Assembly: GCA_051453625.1 (NCBI GenBank)
Contig: JBOZIK010000001.1
Location: 78,486,285 to 78,550,284, forward strand
DNA length: 64,000 bases
Direction: 5' to 3'
DNA from: Welwitschia mirabilis
Lineage: Eukaryota > Gnetophyta > Gnetopsida > Welwitschiales
Shown: piece by piece, positions 34,631-46,613 of the stretch
How positions within the stretch are numbered: the stretch's first letter is position 1
Layout: every line of letters begins with the position of its first letter
The notes under the pieces: model-generated
Database searches by the model: none
What the model saw: only the letters and a program-made list of their open reading frames with translations
Told to the model about the DNA's origin: nothing
Made by a program: the position numbers and the translations under genes

Positions 34631-36252
34631 TGAGGATCATTAAACTCAGAGGAGAGAGGTGAATGAGTTGCATTAAATAAAATTTCAACTAAATAATAGA
34701 ATGAAAAAACATAATAAAATACCTTATTAGAATAATGTGGTTTTCTAACATGGGTATGTCCATTAGAGGGTATCTTTCTCTCACACCTCTAGATATTCTT
34801 GACCTATAAGAAAAATAATGGTTTTTTAATGCACCATCAACCTTACAGTAGTGAGAGTCTTCTTGCAAGACAATACTTTCTTTCACATAGGGAAATACTA
34901 ATTTTTCTAGATGTATCCTAAACCTTACAATAATGAAAGTCTCTTCATAAAGTATCACTCTCTTCTCCATAAGGAAATAGTAGTTTTCTAGGCACATTAC
35001 AAACTTGAAAATAATGAGAGTTTCCTCGCAAGGTAGCACTCTCTTTTCCATAGGAAATAATGGTTTTTTCACTCACTACTAATCTTATAATAAAGCAAGT
35101 GCTTATAGGCATAATATCAATGCACACCCATACAAGGATTTCTTTACAATGAGTTTGATTCAATATAATAACGGACTTAGAACAATATTCAAAAAAAAGA
35201 TAGTCCAACAATGTAAGATCTATAAATGCAAAATAATAAAAAGATTGAAAGATGTAGCTTTGAAGAGGGCTTAAGTTCCTTATTATTGTTGTCATCACAA
35301 GTGCAAGAGAATGATGCAGCAATGTAGGATTCAAGGACAAATGATGAAGACACGATAAACTCCTTTGCAATGATAGTTTTAATCCTTCATGAGATGTTCC
35401 TATCACATGTGTCATCTTCATTATATAAAAGATGCATTCGTTACATGCCTTAGATGCATGATCATTCTATTGAACTTTGATCATTGAATTACCAAGAGAT
35501 CTAATTTTTTTTCATGACATTATCCCTCTATACCATAGAAGAAAAAACTAGCTATTTTACCTCAAACAGTAGCCATTTAAAATTTGTAACCAATGTGCAA
35601 TGAATAGGTAATTTTTAGACATCAGATGCACATCTTCATTTTTAATTGATGTGAACTTTAATTCAAGATGTCTTCAAATTTATAAACATCTACTAGTAGT
35701 CAGACGTCTTTACCTTATAGATGTCTTCTGTGAACTTAACTAGATTTTGATAACAATCAGTCTGTATAATCTCTAAACCTCTAGGAATATGAATTTGCGA
35801 TGTAAAATTTGATAGCTTATCTAAAACATAAAATATTAGTCAAAATGTAAAATGTATCTATTACTTATTTTAGCTCAGTATAGACATCTTCAAACATGTA
35901 GACATCTTTATCTATGTTAGGTTCAACTTTTAGCATAGTCGTCTTTAATGACATAGTTGTCTTTAGCCTGTGACCTGAAAGCTGATACATCTGAGACATC
36001 TTTGATCTACAGACATATTCATGAATTATGTCTTCAATTCCCTAAATATCTTCATCATAGATGTCTTCCATTTTATAAACATCTTCTGATAATAGATTTG
36101 TCAATTCAACAACTGAGCCTTTTTATGAGATATCATCTTTAAAGGTCCATCATTGACTTGTTCTTATCATGATTTGATTTTATTTGCAATGACTTATCTA
36201 CACAATTACACAAAATATTTGATAAGTGGAATTATCAAACCTAGATTTACCA
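34631..36252 (-). repeat. 5' LTR of the pol-less copia element (minus strand)
   Basis: 1622 bp from TGGTAAATC (36252) to GATCCTCA (34631) on the minus strand. Divergence from the 3' LTR is substantial by eye, with many transitions and small indels, so the insertion is old. Palindrome-type words are dense at 35640-36080. Confidence 0.85.
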
Positions 36253-36261
36253 TTAAAAAGA

Positions 36262-38385
36262 AATTAAATTAGATGAGGTAGTTCATGAAATAACTAAACT
36301 GATCTCTAAAAAAGCACTTGATGTAAAAGGATTATATGATAGACTACTTAAATATAACACTTCAATGGTTTAAGAAAAACCTTGAAAAATAATCAACAAG
36401 GCACTCATGAATGGATTAGATAAGTCGTAAATGGTTAGTAAAGTAGTTATGCTATTTAAGAAAGGGAATTAATAGAATCTAAATAGTGATAGGTAATTAC
36501 GATCAGCATTATATTTTATATGTTGTTGAACATTATTTAAGAGAATATATTAGGAAACTAGACAAAATAAAATAGTTTATGAGCTATTTCATAAATAGGC
36601 TTTAGAAGAAATCACTCCACTTTAGATTAACTAGTGACACTATGCTACAATTTAAACTAAGCTAAGGATAGTAATAGAAAGACTTTCATCTAATTTATAT
36701 CTTTTATAAAGGAATATGAACTAATTTAAGAGAGAATTGTGAAGAATATTAGTTTAGCTTAATATTAATCTAAAGATACTTAATGCCCTCTAAAAATCAT
36801 AAACATACGTAGTTTTTAATTTATCTGATGTCAAAACTAATGAATCATGTTAATTTAACAATAACATAGGAGTAAATTAAGGGTATCAACTTCATTAACC
36901 CTTTTCANNNCTTTCATTAATGATGAAAAAAACTAAATTGCAAAAGTACCTTATGAACATGTTATTGAATTGAATCATGTGCTAAATCGTGTTCTCATTT
37001 TTATAGATGATGTGACACTTATTTCTAATTCTATTTAAGGACTATAAAATATGTTACATATCTTGTAAGAGTTTTGTAAATATTTAGTAACGAAGAAAAA
37101 TGTAGATTAAAAAAGTTGTAATTAATAGAACAAAAATAAAAGAATATGATTTTTAGTGAAATAACAAGCAAGTTGATATTATTGGTACTTATAGATATTT
37201 AAGATTAGACTAGCCTCTAGATTATAAATGAAATACATGTATATCATAAGAACTAATTAATGGATTAAAGGAATATTATAGAATAAAATATGAATGCAAG
37301 AAAGAAAACATCTAAAGATGAAATTCCCAAAAATCTTTATTTAAAATGATTGTAAAGTCAACTATTCTTTATGAATGTCTAGTTTGGAATCAAGCAAAAT
37401 GTGAAAGAAGANNNNNNNNNNNNNNNNNNNNNNNNNNNNNNNNNNNNNNNNNNNNNNNNNNNNNNNNNNNNNNNNNNNNNNNNNNNNNNNNNNNNNNNNN
37501 NNNNNNNNNNNNNNNNNNNNNNNNNNNNNNNNNNNNNNNNNNNNNNNNNNNNNNNNNNNNNNNNNNNNNNNNNNNNNNNNNNNNNNNNNNNNNNNNNNNN
37601 NNNNNNNNNNNNNNNNNNNNNNNNNNNNNNNNNNNNNNNNNNNNNNNNNNNNNNNNNNNNNNNNNNNNNNNNNNNNNNNNNNNNNNNNNNNNNNNNNNNN
37701 NNNNNNNNNNNNNNNNNNNNNNNNNNNNNNNNNNNNNNNNNNNNNNNNNNNNNNNNNNNNNNNNNNNNNNNNNNNNNNNNNNNNNNNNNNNNNNNNNNNN
37801 NNNNNNNNNNNNNNNNNNNNNNNNNNNNNNNNNNNNNNNNNNNNNNNNNNNNNNNNNNNNNNNNNNNNNNNNNNNNNNNNNNNNNNNNNNNNNNNNNNNN
37901 NNNNNNNNNNNNNNNNNNNNNNNNNNNNNNNNNNNNNNNNNNNNNNNNNNNNNNNNNNNNNNNNNNNNNNNNNNNNNNNNNNNNNNNNNNNNNNNNNNNN
38001 NNNNNNNNNNNNNNNNNNNNNNNNNNNNNNNNNNNNNNNNNNNNNNNNNNNNACTCTAAATGTTCAAAATAGGTTCTTGGTAAGCACTCAATAAAAGGGA
38101 TGACATCAAGATGAAAATATATGGTTGCATAGGTACTATAACATCTAAGTCCCAAAGAAAATAATAAATATGGATTAAACTCATAAGATGATAAAAGAAA
38201 ATGCTATGGGATAGTATCAAAATACAATAAAATAAAAAATGAAAATTTTCTTTTTACTATGAATATACTCAAGAAGGAAAACTAAAGGAAAGAATGAAAT
38301 ATCTTAATATAGCAATTTTGTCATAGATACAAACATCGATTTTAAGAATTAAACTAGGATTTCATCTTCTCAAAGCAAAATCAAA
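36262..38385 (+). pseudogene. LINE reverse transcriptase fragment A
   Basis: The plus strand reads as the N-terminal half of a non-LTR RT: EVVHEITKLISKKALDVKGL, then KIINKALMNGLDKS and KVVMLFKKGN (36270-36480). The catalytic loop follows as FIDDVTLISNS near 37000-37030, with IIGTYRYL near 37175. After a 641-N gap (37412-38052) a piece of the C-terminal region may continue (LKERMKYLNIAILS, then SILRIKLGFHLLK to 38385). Stops are frequent. It begins directly after the outer end of the copia LTR at 36252, so the copia may have inserted into this LINE; the missing upstream part was not found left of the copia. Confidence 0.65.
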
Positions 38386-38485
38386 NNNNNNNNNNNNNNN
38401 NNNNNNNNNNNNNNNNNNNNNNNNNNNNNNNNNNNNNNNNNNNNNNNNNNNNNNNNNNNNNNNNNNNNNNNNNNNNNNNNNNNNN

Positions 38486-39263
38486 TTAATGAAATAATAC
38501 AATAGATGAGGTTAAAACATGTTGACTTTATTAACTTGAAGCAACATCATATGGACATCACATTTTGTCTAAAGTGTTGCTAAACCACTACTTCCAAAAG
38601 TAAATGAAACATTAAAAGAACAACATTATATGATTTTTTCATCATGCCACTCGACAGTTCCATGAAAATGTATTTATTACATGGTTTTTGGATACATCTA
38701 ATGCATTAAATGAATTATTAAATTTTTCTAGCCTAATAAATTCTATGAAGCCTATTCAGATTCAATAAAACATAGTCTCACTTTTAGTTTCACTATAAAC
38801 AAAATATCACTAGGATATGATCCATAAATAACATTTTAAATAAAAAATTTTTGCTATTTTATTTTTAAAGGAATTTCTTACAAGGACTTAACAATTTTTT
38901 TAAATGAAATTTTTAGAGAGTTTTATTTAGTGAGTATCTTCTAAATTTTAATAGAATCTTATAGTCTTATAATCAATAAAACACTAAGTGAAAGTCGTAA
39001 ATTCTCTTAATTAATAAATGTTAAATTAGAAAAAACCTAAAGTTTTATTTTTAAAATAATATAACTAAAACTAAACCTCATATAATAACATAATTTAAGA
39101 ATAAATATTTTGTGGAATCTAGATTTTTATAATCATGAATTATTGTGTCATACATGAAGTATATTGATCTTAAATCTTACTAAATCATGTTTGGTTTTAA
39201 TTAGTAGAATAGAATTTAATTGATTACCATTATTTATAACATAGGTCTATCCTTAATTGACTA
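38486..39263. other. Non-coding stretch, nothing assigned
   Basis: Follows a 100-N gap. A few plus-strand runs such as WFLDTSNALNELLNFSSLI near 38685 look protein-like, but I do not recognise the family and stops are dense. Confidence 0.35.
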
Positions 39264-39425
39264 TGAGGTGGTTAATGGAATGGTAGCCCAAGAAGTGGGA
39301 CATAAATAATTTGTTTAAGAGGTTATGAGTTCAAATACTTGACTATGCTTCTTGCTGTATTATGAGGTTTTTTACGTAATTAAACTATTTTTAAGAAAAA
39401 TATTAATGGCTGTAGTTTCAGAGAA
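39264..39425 (+). repeat. SINE-like unit 1 (tRNA-type promoter boxes)
   Basis: TGGTAGCCC..AGTGGGACA resembles a polymerase III A box region and GAGTTCAAATAC a B box. Downstream, TATGAGGTTTT and GTAATTAAACTATTTTTA are shared in the same order with 52182-52305, which makes a dispersed SINE family more likely than chance. No clear poly(A) tail or target-site duplication is seen. Confidence 0.45.
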
Positions 39426-39899
39426 GATACTATCTCTAAAATTTTCAAGTTTAATATTCCTCCAAATAAAATATTATCTATGGTTTTGTAAATAAGGTGA
39501 TTTCCTCATATAGTATTGATCTTTCAATGATTTTTATATCTTTGGTTATGTTAAAACATGGAGAGCATAAAGGGTTTAATGAATTTCAAGTTCTAGGATT
39601 TTTTTAAATGTTTAGTTTATAATAGTAATGAAAATAGAATAGGTAGAATATTTGATGAAATAGCTTTTCATTGTAAGAAGAAATATTAGAAGATTTATTA
39701 ACATTTCTATGATAGATAATTAGAAGCAGTTTATTTGTTAAAAAATATCTTATCAATTAGGTGATTTTTATATAGATTTTTCCTATTCTTCTCCACAAAA
39801 TTCTACCATTTATAAGTTTTTAAATATGTTAAGAGGCCATCCTTTTTAATTATTTGAAGAAAGTATTTCAATATTTACTTCTAATGAAATTTTTTTTAA

Positions 39900-41330
39900 T
39901 AAATTATATTGAAAAGGAATCTAATACAAGGATTAGAAGGAGATAAGTAGATTTTAAGAATTGGTTCTTAGTTGATAACTAGGAGAAAATTTGAATGATT
40001 ATCAATGTAGTTAATCTTTACAAGATACCGTTATTAATAAGAGGGGACAACAATTTCTTTATCTTATGGATATATGGTTTGATCTTTTTATTCTTAATAG
40101 AATGCAAATTTTTTAAGGCCTAAAATTTAATTTTACATGACCTAAGATCACTTTTTATTAATTTTTTTCCTATCCAATCTAGATAGTATTTAATTTATTT
40201 AAAACTATAGAGTGAAAATTGTTTTAATTGAATTCAATCATAATCATTTGGAATTTACTATTATGTGTAATTTTAAAATTTGTAAATGTAAAACTTATAA
40301 AATTCATCAAAGAATTACAAAATATTTTAAAGGTATCTAGAGCAAAAACATTCAGAAATGCTATTTAGCTAGTTTTCATGACAAAGATATATTTCAATAT
40401 TTTCTAAATATAGCCAAATAAATAATAAGTACTAGAAAATAATTACAACATAAAATGTTTTAATGATGGATGTAGGAATGTGTGATTAGTAGGTAAAAGT
40501 CAAACTCCAATTCAAAAGAGTGTAGTAATAAAATATTATAAGAAAAAATTCAAAATAAAAAGCAGTCTTGTATAAAAGAGCAAGTAATTCATTGCATTTA
40601 AATGATAAAAAGGTATCCTAAGAATTTTTAACATTTATTCCACAATAGAAAGACAAATGAGCTTAACCTTTTATTTAAGTAAATTAAATCCTTCTTATAA
40701 AAACTCTTTAATTATCAAGACAATTAAAATCTAACTTCCATTTCATATGCCAATGTTCAATTATCTATTGAAGAGGATGTAGAACGTATTCAGGAATTGA
40801 ATACTTGTAGAGTGAAACATAACTTTAGTTTCTATGTAGATTTACTTAAATGGGAAGAATATTCAACATATGAAGTTATTTGATAAAAGTTAAATAAGGG
40901 ACTACAAAGAGGATTCAATAGAAGATAGAAAGCTAGTAAAGTTGTAGTCCTTTTCAAAAAATGTAATATGACTGATTTGAATAACTAGTAACTTATTGTT
41001 ACCAATAATTAATGTTGCTAAATTATTTGAAACTATTTTGAAAAAGAAAGTTTTAAAGCAAATAAAGAAGAAAAATTTAAGAAAAATACCTCAAGCAGTT
41101 TTTTGGCAAAATTTCACTAGAGATTACTTGAAGTTTCTAAAGAGACCTAGAAAACATAATTTTATTTGCTTTGCAAATTTTTATAAATCTTATGATTCTG
41201 TAGTTATAAGTAAGATTTAGAAATGTTTACTTAATTTTGATATGCCCACTACTTTATTATATTCCATTCTTAAATTACGAAACTAAAACTAAGTTTTTAT
41301 TATGTTTGAATACCAAAAGAAACTATTGGA
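39900..41330 (+). pseudogene. LINE fragment B: endonuclease end and reverse transcriptase start
   Basis: QDTVINKRGQQFLYLMDMWF and LFILNRMQIF near 40020-40110 resemble the C-terminal part of a LINE endonuclease. Further on, GLQRGFNRR and SKVVVLFKK (about 40895-40960) and an open stretch at 40996-41220 with AKLFETILKKKVLKQI, LRKIPQAVF and FANFYKSYDSVV form the fingers and motif A of a non-LTR RT, the last standing for the usual VDF.KAYD. Several frame changes and stops. At its right end it meets a LINE fragment on the opposite strand. Confidence 0.6.
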
Positions 41331-41389
41331 TAGAAAAAATGATTACAAAGAAAGATTCAATAAAGTAACCAAAAGTCACTAGATGCAAC

Positions 41390-42260
41390 ATGAAAAAATC
41401 AAAGAGATTTCTTGCAGTGATATTAATTTTTTTTATAGGTTTTGTAGCAGCACAAAAAAGTAAAACATATTATTTGTCTTTAAGGGCTCCTAAATCACAT
41501 AATCTACGTATTTTCTCTTCTNNNNNNNNNNNNNNNNNNNNNNNNNNNNNNNNNNNNNNNNNNNNNNNNNNNNNNNNNNNNNNNNNNNNNNNNNNNNNNN
41601 NNNNNNNNNNNNNNNNNNNNNATTATTTGTCTTTAAGGGCTCCTAAATCACATAATCTACGTATTTTCTCTTCTCTAGGCATGCTATTCCATCTTTTACT
41701 TTCAATTTTGAGACGATGTGAACTTAATTGAACTTTGCTAATAAGGTTGTGCATCTTCATTGGGATTTTTGTTGTGAGATAGTGAACTAGTGAATCAAAC
41801 TGATTATGGTGAATATGATCAAAGTAAAACCTTCTCTTGCCTTATACATATGTCCATAATTTTATTAGGACATGCTGTTTGATGAGACTACAAATCATAG
41901 TGGAATTCATTTGGACATTCTCCCAAGAAATATTCCACTTTTTTAGCCACCGCATTCCCTAAAAATACCATTCTTTCTCTTTTGTAGCTTCAAGAACTAC
42001 TCTTGAAAATTTTAGTTGCTCTGCTTCCATTAGCTTTAAAGTGTAAGCATAAAACTTAGACATGGCTTCGGCTTCAATGGATAAAAGATCACATTCTAAT
42101 AGCGTCATAGGATACGGTATTTGAATCTTTACCTTAAGTTTATCTAGTAATAAAAATTTATGCAGTCTTTCAATGTCTTTTCAATTTCTTTCACTTAGCT
42201 GGCCCCCAAACTAGGCATCCTCACAAAATAGTATATATCAGACCCAATCACAAGAACCTT
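41390..42260 (-). pseudogene. LINE C-terminal fragment, opposite strand
   Basis: On the minus strand, from 42260 downwards: VWGGQLSERN, KDIERLHKFLLLDKLKVKIQ, IPYPMTLLECDLLSIEAEAM, then SSHRLKIESKRWNSMPREE and KIRRLCDLGALKD near 41700-41625. This is the region after the RT in one class of plant LINEs, where a short Cys-containing motif ends the protein. A TGG-to-TGA change is visible between SERN and KDIERL. A 100-N gap (41522-41621) carries 53 identical bases on each side, so that part is very probably a single sequence written twice. Confidence 0.6.
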
Positions 42261-42559
42261 TGATATTAAAATGGATGTAAGTAAGTTTCAACCAATAATT
42301 AAAAAAAATGCAAACCAGAAAATAAAAGACTTAACATTGTGAATTAACTATGTGTTCAAAGTATAGATAAAGATTGCTATTAGACTAGATAAAAAAAGGA
42401 TTTACTGTAAAAATTGATAGGCCCACAAAACAATTCTAAATTATTGAGAAATTAATAGTTTATTAATGTGAAAATGCACATTGCAAAAATGTAGAACTTA
42501 GATACTGATTTGCAGTAAAGGAATTTAGGAAGATTAGGATTTAGTGGTAAACATGATGA
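42261..42559. other. Spacer between LINE fragment and copia element
   Basis: AT-rich, no coding signal. It should hold the 3' LTR of the copia element to its right, but I could not match it to the sequence beyond 46606. Confidence 0.4.
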
Positions 42560-42599
42560 AACAACACTTGCAGGACAACTTCTGGTGACCAAATTTCTA

Positions 42600-45400
42600 G
42601 GCAACAGTAGTGGCAAAACAATTTACTAATTCATCACTAAATAATTCTTCTTAGTTCCACACTCACTCCCATATAATTTGTTGATATGCTAGATGAATAG
42701 CCATATATTCTATCTTAGTTGTAGAGAGTGTCATACTAGTTTGTTTTTTACTACACCAAGAAAATAAGTTACCCCCAAGAAATATTACATACGCTATTGT
42801 AATTTTCCCGTCATCAAGGTACCTGCCCAATCTGCATCCACAAATCCTTCCAACTGCAGGTTATTATTAGTTTTATAATATAGGCTATAATGTAATGTGC
42901 CTTTCAAATACTTAAATATTCTTTTAATTACTAATAAATGTGCATGTTTACGGGCATTCATGAATCTTTAAACAAACACTTACAACAAATTGAATATCTG
43001 GTCTGGTAGCTATTAAATACATTAAACTGCCAACCATTAATCTATAAAGATGTCCATCCATAGCATGGCTTTTCATTTCTCTAGTTAATTTAGAGCTTAT
43101 ATCTATAGGGGTATAGACTTACAATCATGCATTTGAAATTTTTAAAGCATATCTTGAGCATATTTTGATTGATTCAAGAAAATTCCATCAGAAAGTTGAT
43201 GAATTTCAATACCTAAATAATAAGATAGCATACCAAGATCTATCATCTCAAATTCATTTTACATGTCAAGTTTAAATTTGATTATCAAGGCATCATGTGT
43301 CCCACCAAATATCATATCATTAACATAAACAAGAACAAAAATAATTTTACCATCAATAACCTTCCTATATAGTGTGTTTTTAAATGAGCATTTTTCATAA
43401 GATTGTTCTCTTAGATAAGAATCTAACCATGTAAACCATGAACTAGAAGCTTATTTTAAACCATAGAGTGCCTTTTTCAAGAGATAAATCCAATCTTCCT
43501 CACCTGGCAGTTTGAATCCCTCTGGGTGTTGTGTATAGACTTCCTCCNNNNNNNNNNATCATAGGCTAGAAATGACCTCAGAGATTCTAACCTAGCCACA
43601 GGAGCATAAGTTTTCCCATAGTTAATCCTAGCTTCCTACACATATCCTTTGATGACTAATCTAGTCTTATGTTTATTAATAATGTTATCAGGGTTATATT
43701 TTATCCTATAGATCCATTTGTTCTGTATTGCATGTTTTCGGGCAGGTAGTTTCACAAGTACCCATGTATTATTTTTCTTCATTTGTCTATTTTCCTATTT
43801 CATTGCCTCAATCTAATGATCAAAGCAGGTAGCATCCTTATATTTTATTGGATCAATTATACCATTTAATGCAATTAGCTCCATAGTCTTTATGCTTTCT
43901 TCTAAAAGTTCATTAATTTATAACTGTGATTTTTCCACATTTTTCTATTAATACCTAGTTTTCATCCCTTCATTTAATGGTCCTAGGATATCTTGTTGAT
44001 TATGTATTTTGGTTATCCTTGGTTCCCTTTTGGTTGGTGATGTTTATTGTGTGTCCTCAATCATTTCTTCATTATAAGATTCATGTTTAAAATGACTATC
44101 ATCATTTTATTATAAAGTTTCAAAGTTGTTTTCTAAAAATTTTACATCAAAGTTCTTGAGAATTTTATTATCACTTAATCAAAGACTCCTATAATACTTA
44201 ATAACAAATGAATAACCAACAAAAATACATTCATCAAACTTGGCATTCAATTTATCATTTCCAAGTTTGACATTTTTCACATAACATTTTGATCCAAATA
44301 TCCTAAGATGAGAAATGTTGGATTTAATTCCAAACCATTTTTCATATGGGGATGCATCTTCTAAATGTCTTGTGACAATCCTATTTTGTAGGTAATTGGA
44401 TGTATTTAATGCTTCTGCCCAAAACTTATGTTCAAGGTTTGCTTCAATCAACATTGTTCTTGTCATATCTAGTAATGAACGATTGTTATGTTCTATTACC
44501 CAATTTTATTATGGTGTATATGCAGTTGTCTGTTGATGAACTAGGCCATTTTGAGCTAAATATTGGGCAAATTCATTTGAGAGAAATTCCCTTTCCTTTT
44601 CAGTTCTTAAAACTTTAATCCTTTCATCTGTTTATTTTTTGGTCCATGCAAGATAAAGTTTAAAATAATAGAATGTTTGTGATTTAAACTCAAGAGAATA
44701 TATGACACACAATTGAGAGAAATCATCTATAAATGTAATAAAATATTGACTTCCATTTAGACTGGTATGTGCATTGGGCCACAAATGTCTGCATGTATTA
44801 ATGAAAGCTTTTTATTTTTCTTGTGTTCTATTGGTGGAAAAGAAATTTTGTTCATTTCAAACAACTTTTACAACACTTAGTTTTCTTAGTTTTTATATTG
44901 GGTTACACAGCTTCCCTTTTTATCATTGTTTCCATGTAAGTTGAGGATGGATGACCTAACCTTTTGTGCCAAATTCAGACTTCATCAATATGACTAAACA
45001 AAGCAGATTTAAAGGTCATCTTGTAAATATTATTTCTTGTGTGATCTATTTCAAGAGAATATTTATCCTTTGATATAATGCATTTTCCATTTTTAAATTT
45101 TACCTCAAACCTTTACTCTCAAGTTACCCAAGACTTACCAGGTTATGCTTTAATCCTGGTACATAGAAGACATCTTCTATTATGATTTTCTTTTCCTTTT
45201 CATCTTTAATCATGATAGTGCCTCTTCCTTTTATTTACAAATCTTTTCATCCCCCAAAACTTACTAACCATCCTTCAAATGTGTGAAATGTTTGAAGCAA
45301 TTCCCTTCGAGAAGTCATATAATTTAAGTAACCACTATTGAAATACCATGTATTGAAATTTGAGGCTATTAATGCAATATATTCTACCTCACTTTTATCC
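42600..45400 (-). pseudogene. copia pol of the third element (PR, INT, RT, RNase H), catalytic Asp residues lost
   Basis: Minus-strand order: protease WYFNSGYLNYMTSRRE near 45345 (catalytic DSG reads NSG); EDVFYVPGLKHNL near 45165; integrase with FITFIDDFSQ near 44720 and an open stretch 44466-44179 (MTRTMLIEANLEHKFWAEAL, LRIFGSKCYVKNV, ECIFVGYS); RT from EEVYTQHPEGFKLPGE (43547) through LYGLK-stop-A to YVNDMIFGG near 43330 (YVDD expected); IEIHQLSDGIFLNQSKYA; RNase H with FVDADWAG near 42835. A 10-N gap lies at 43548-43557. Stops and frame changes occur throughout. Confidence 0.8.
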
Positions 45401-45539
45401 TTCTCTATGATTGTTACAAATCTTGGAAAGGTTGTGCTTGGTGAGTTGTTTTACTTTTTTCTACCTCCTCCTTATATTCATTGTTTGTATTTGTTGCAAT
45501 GAAGCCCCTAGTTGGTGTTCCTAAATGTCTTAATTGTGT

Positions 45540-46583
45540 TCTACAAATTCTCCATGGATGACCTTATTTTTGACAATAATCACATATTATATTTGTATTG
45601 ATCCTCCTTCCAAATTGTTGTTTTTTTCATGTTTGTCTATTATCTTTATTTTTTTGCCTTGTAAATTGAGCCTCCCTACCTCTCATTGATGGTTGTCGTG
45701 TGTTGTGATTATTTATTTCCTTTAAATTTTGTTGCTGCCAATTAGTTGTAGATGATTATTGTTCCCTACCTTGAGTTGATTGATTTCTTGTGAAACTTGA
45801 TTCTCCTTTATCCCTTTCTCTAAAATTCCTATCTTTTCCATTACCTCCAAAAGCTATGTTTGCATTCTCAGATATCTTCCTCCTTCATCATAATTACCCT
45901 TGGTTAACTTATTTCCCTCTCCTTTAACCTTAGTCCAATTTGCACAAGCCTACTCATTAATTCATCTATGGTCGGGGTTTTTAAATCTTAAAAATTTGAT
46001 CATAGGTTTTAGTTAATGTTCTTAAAATTTTTGAAATCTTATCTTTTTCTTCAATAATCTGCCCTTATCCTTCAATGGCTTTAGTAATGTCCTAGACCCT
46101 TTGAATGTATTCTTGTACTTTTTATTCCTCCTTCATTTTGATATTTTTCAAATTATGCCCAAAGGTATTGTAATTTGAATTCCCTAATCTTTTCATGTCC
46201 TTTATATATAATGCCCAATCCTACCCAAAGTTTTACTGCACTTGTATAGTGTTGTACCTTTTTAAGTTTAAGATCTAGCATGCTAGTGAATATGGTTGTT
46301 ATTGCTTATTATCAGCTACTTCAGCCTTCTCATAATTTTTTTGTTCCTTATCATGGGAGGGTGGTGGAAGATTCTCAAAATCATTTTGTGTTCTATTCCA
46401 TAACCCTTGTGATTTGAGGTATCTCTCCATCCTAATTTTCCACATTTTAAGGCTGTTAATTTCAAAGATTGGTATCATGCCCTTACCCATTTTATTGTGA
46501 TATGTGTAGATTATAGATCCAATAATCACACTATTTTGGTCTAAGTTTTCTAATCTATGTATAAATAAGAGATCCGGTTTCAT
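45540..46583 (-). pseudogene. copia gag of the third element
   Basis: An open stretch 46583-46299 contains IPIFEINSLKMWKIRMERYLKSQGLW in the usual place of the copia gag start (only part quoted: KMWKIRMERYLKSQGLW), then an acidic tail. A zinc knuckle, CDYCQK-stop-GHPWRIC, lies at about 45594-45541; all four ligands are present but a stop sits inside it. The stretch between them has several stops. Gag would coat the RNA in virus-like particles. Confidence 0.75.
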
Positions 46584-46591
46584 TTCCTACA

Positions 46592-46604
46592 ACTCTGATG
46601 CCAA
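46592..46604 (-). promoter_or_regulatory. Primer binding site of the third copia element
   Basis: TTGGCATCAGAGT on the minus strand, one base after the LTR end, is a variant of TGGTATCAGAGC (initiator tRNA-Met site). Confidence 0.7.
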
Positions 46605-46613
46605 CTGAGGATC

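Larger units (their letters stand above)
28770..36252 (-). mobile_element. Minus-strand copia element with gag but no pol
   Basis: Two LTRs in direct orientation (34631-36252, 5'; 28770-30379, 3') flank, in minus-strand order, a primer site TGATATCAGAGC (34617-34628), gag (about 34600-32875), an array of AGACGTCT-type palindromes (about 32340-31890), a degenerate frame and a polypurine tract (about 30381-30400). No protease, integrase, RT or RNase H motif can be found between gag and the array. Elements with LTRs and only gag are known in plants as TR-GAG. Stops in gag show this copy is dead. Its 3' LTR lacks the last 38 bp or so and abuts the gypsy LTR end. Confidence 0.8.
42560..46606 (-). 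mobile_element. Minus-strand Ty1/copia retrotransposon, internal region
   Basis: On the minus strand the order is primer site (46592-46604), gag, zinc knuckle, protease, integrase, RT, RNase H. The LTR ending GATCCTCA precedes the primer site at 46613-46606; the rest of the 5' LTR must extend right of that, but its start is not clear. No matching 3' LTR was recognised left of 42560. It differs from the two other copia elements in gag wording and single knuckle, so it is a separate family. It is dead: see the coding entry. Confidence 0.8.

Noticed and set aside
34689-35421. Overlapping minus-strand open frames of 127 and 158 codons with internal repeats
   Set aside because: They lie wholly within the copia 5' LTR, and the repeats follow the LTR's own degenerate GAGAGT..CACTCTC units.
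41390-41731. Plus-strand open frame starting MKKSKRFLAVILIFFIGFVAAQ-like (20 or so hydrophobic residues), resembling a secreted peptide
   Set aside because: It is antisense to the LINE C-terminal region, and half of it lies across an N gap with duplicated edges.
40700-42260. Twin-priming inversion of a single LINE
   Set aside because: The inverted piece lies on the wrong side of the 3' part for that mechanism.
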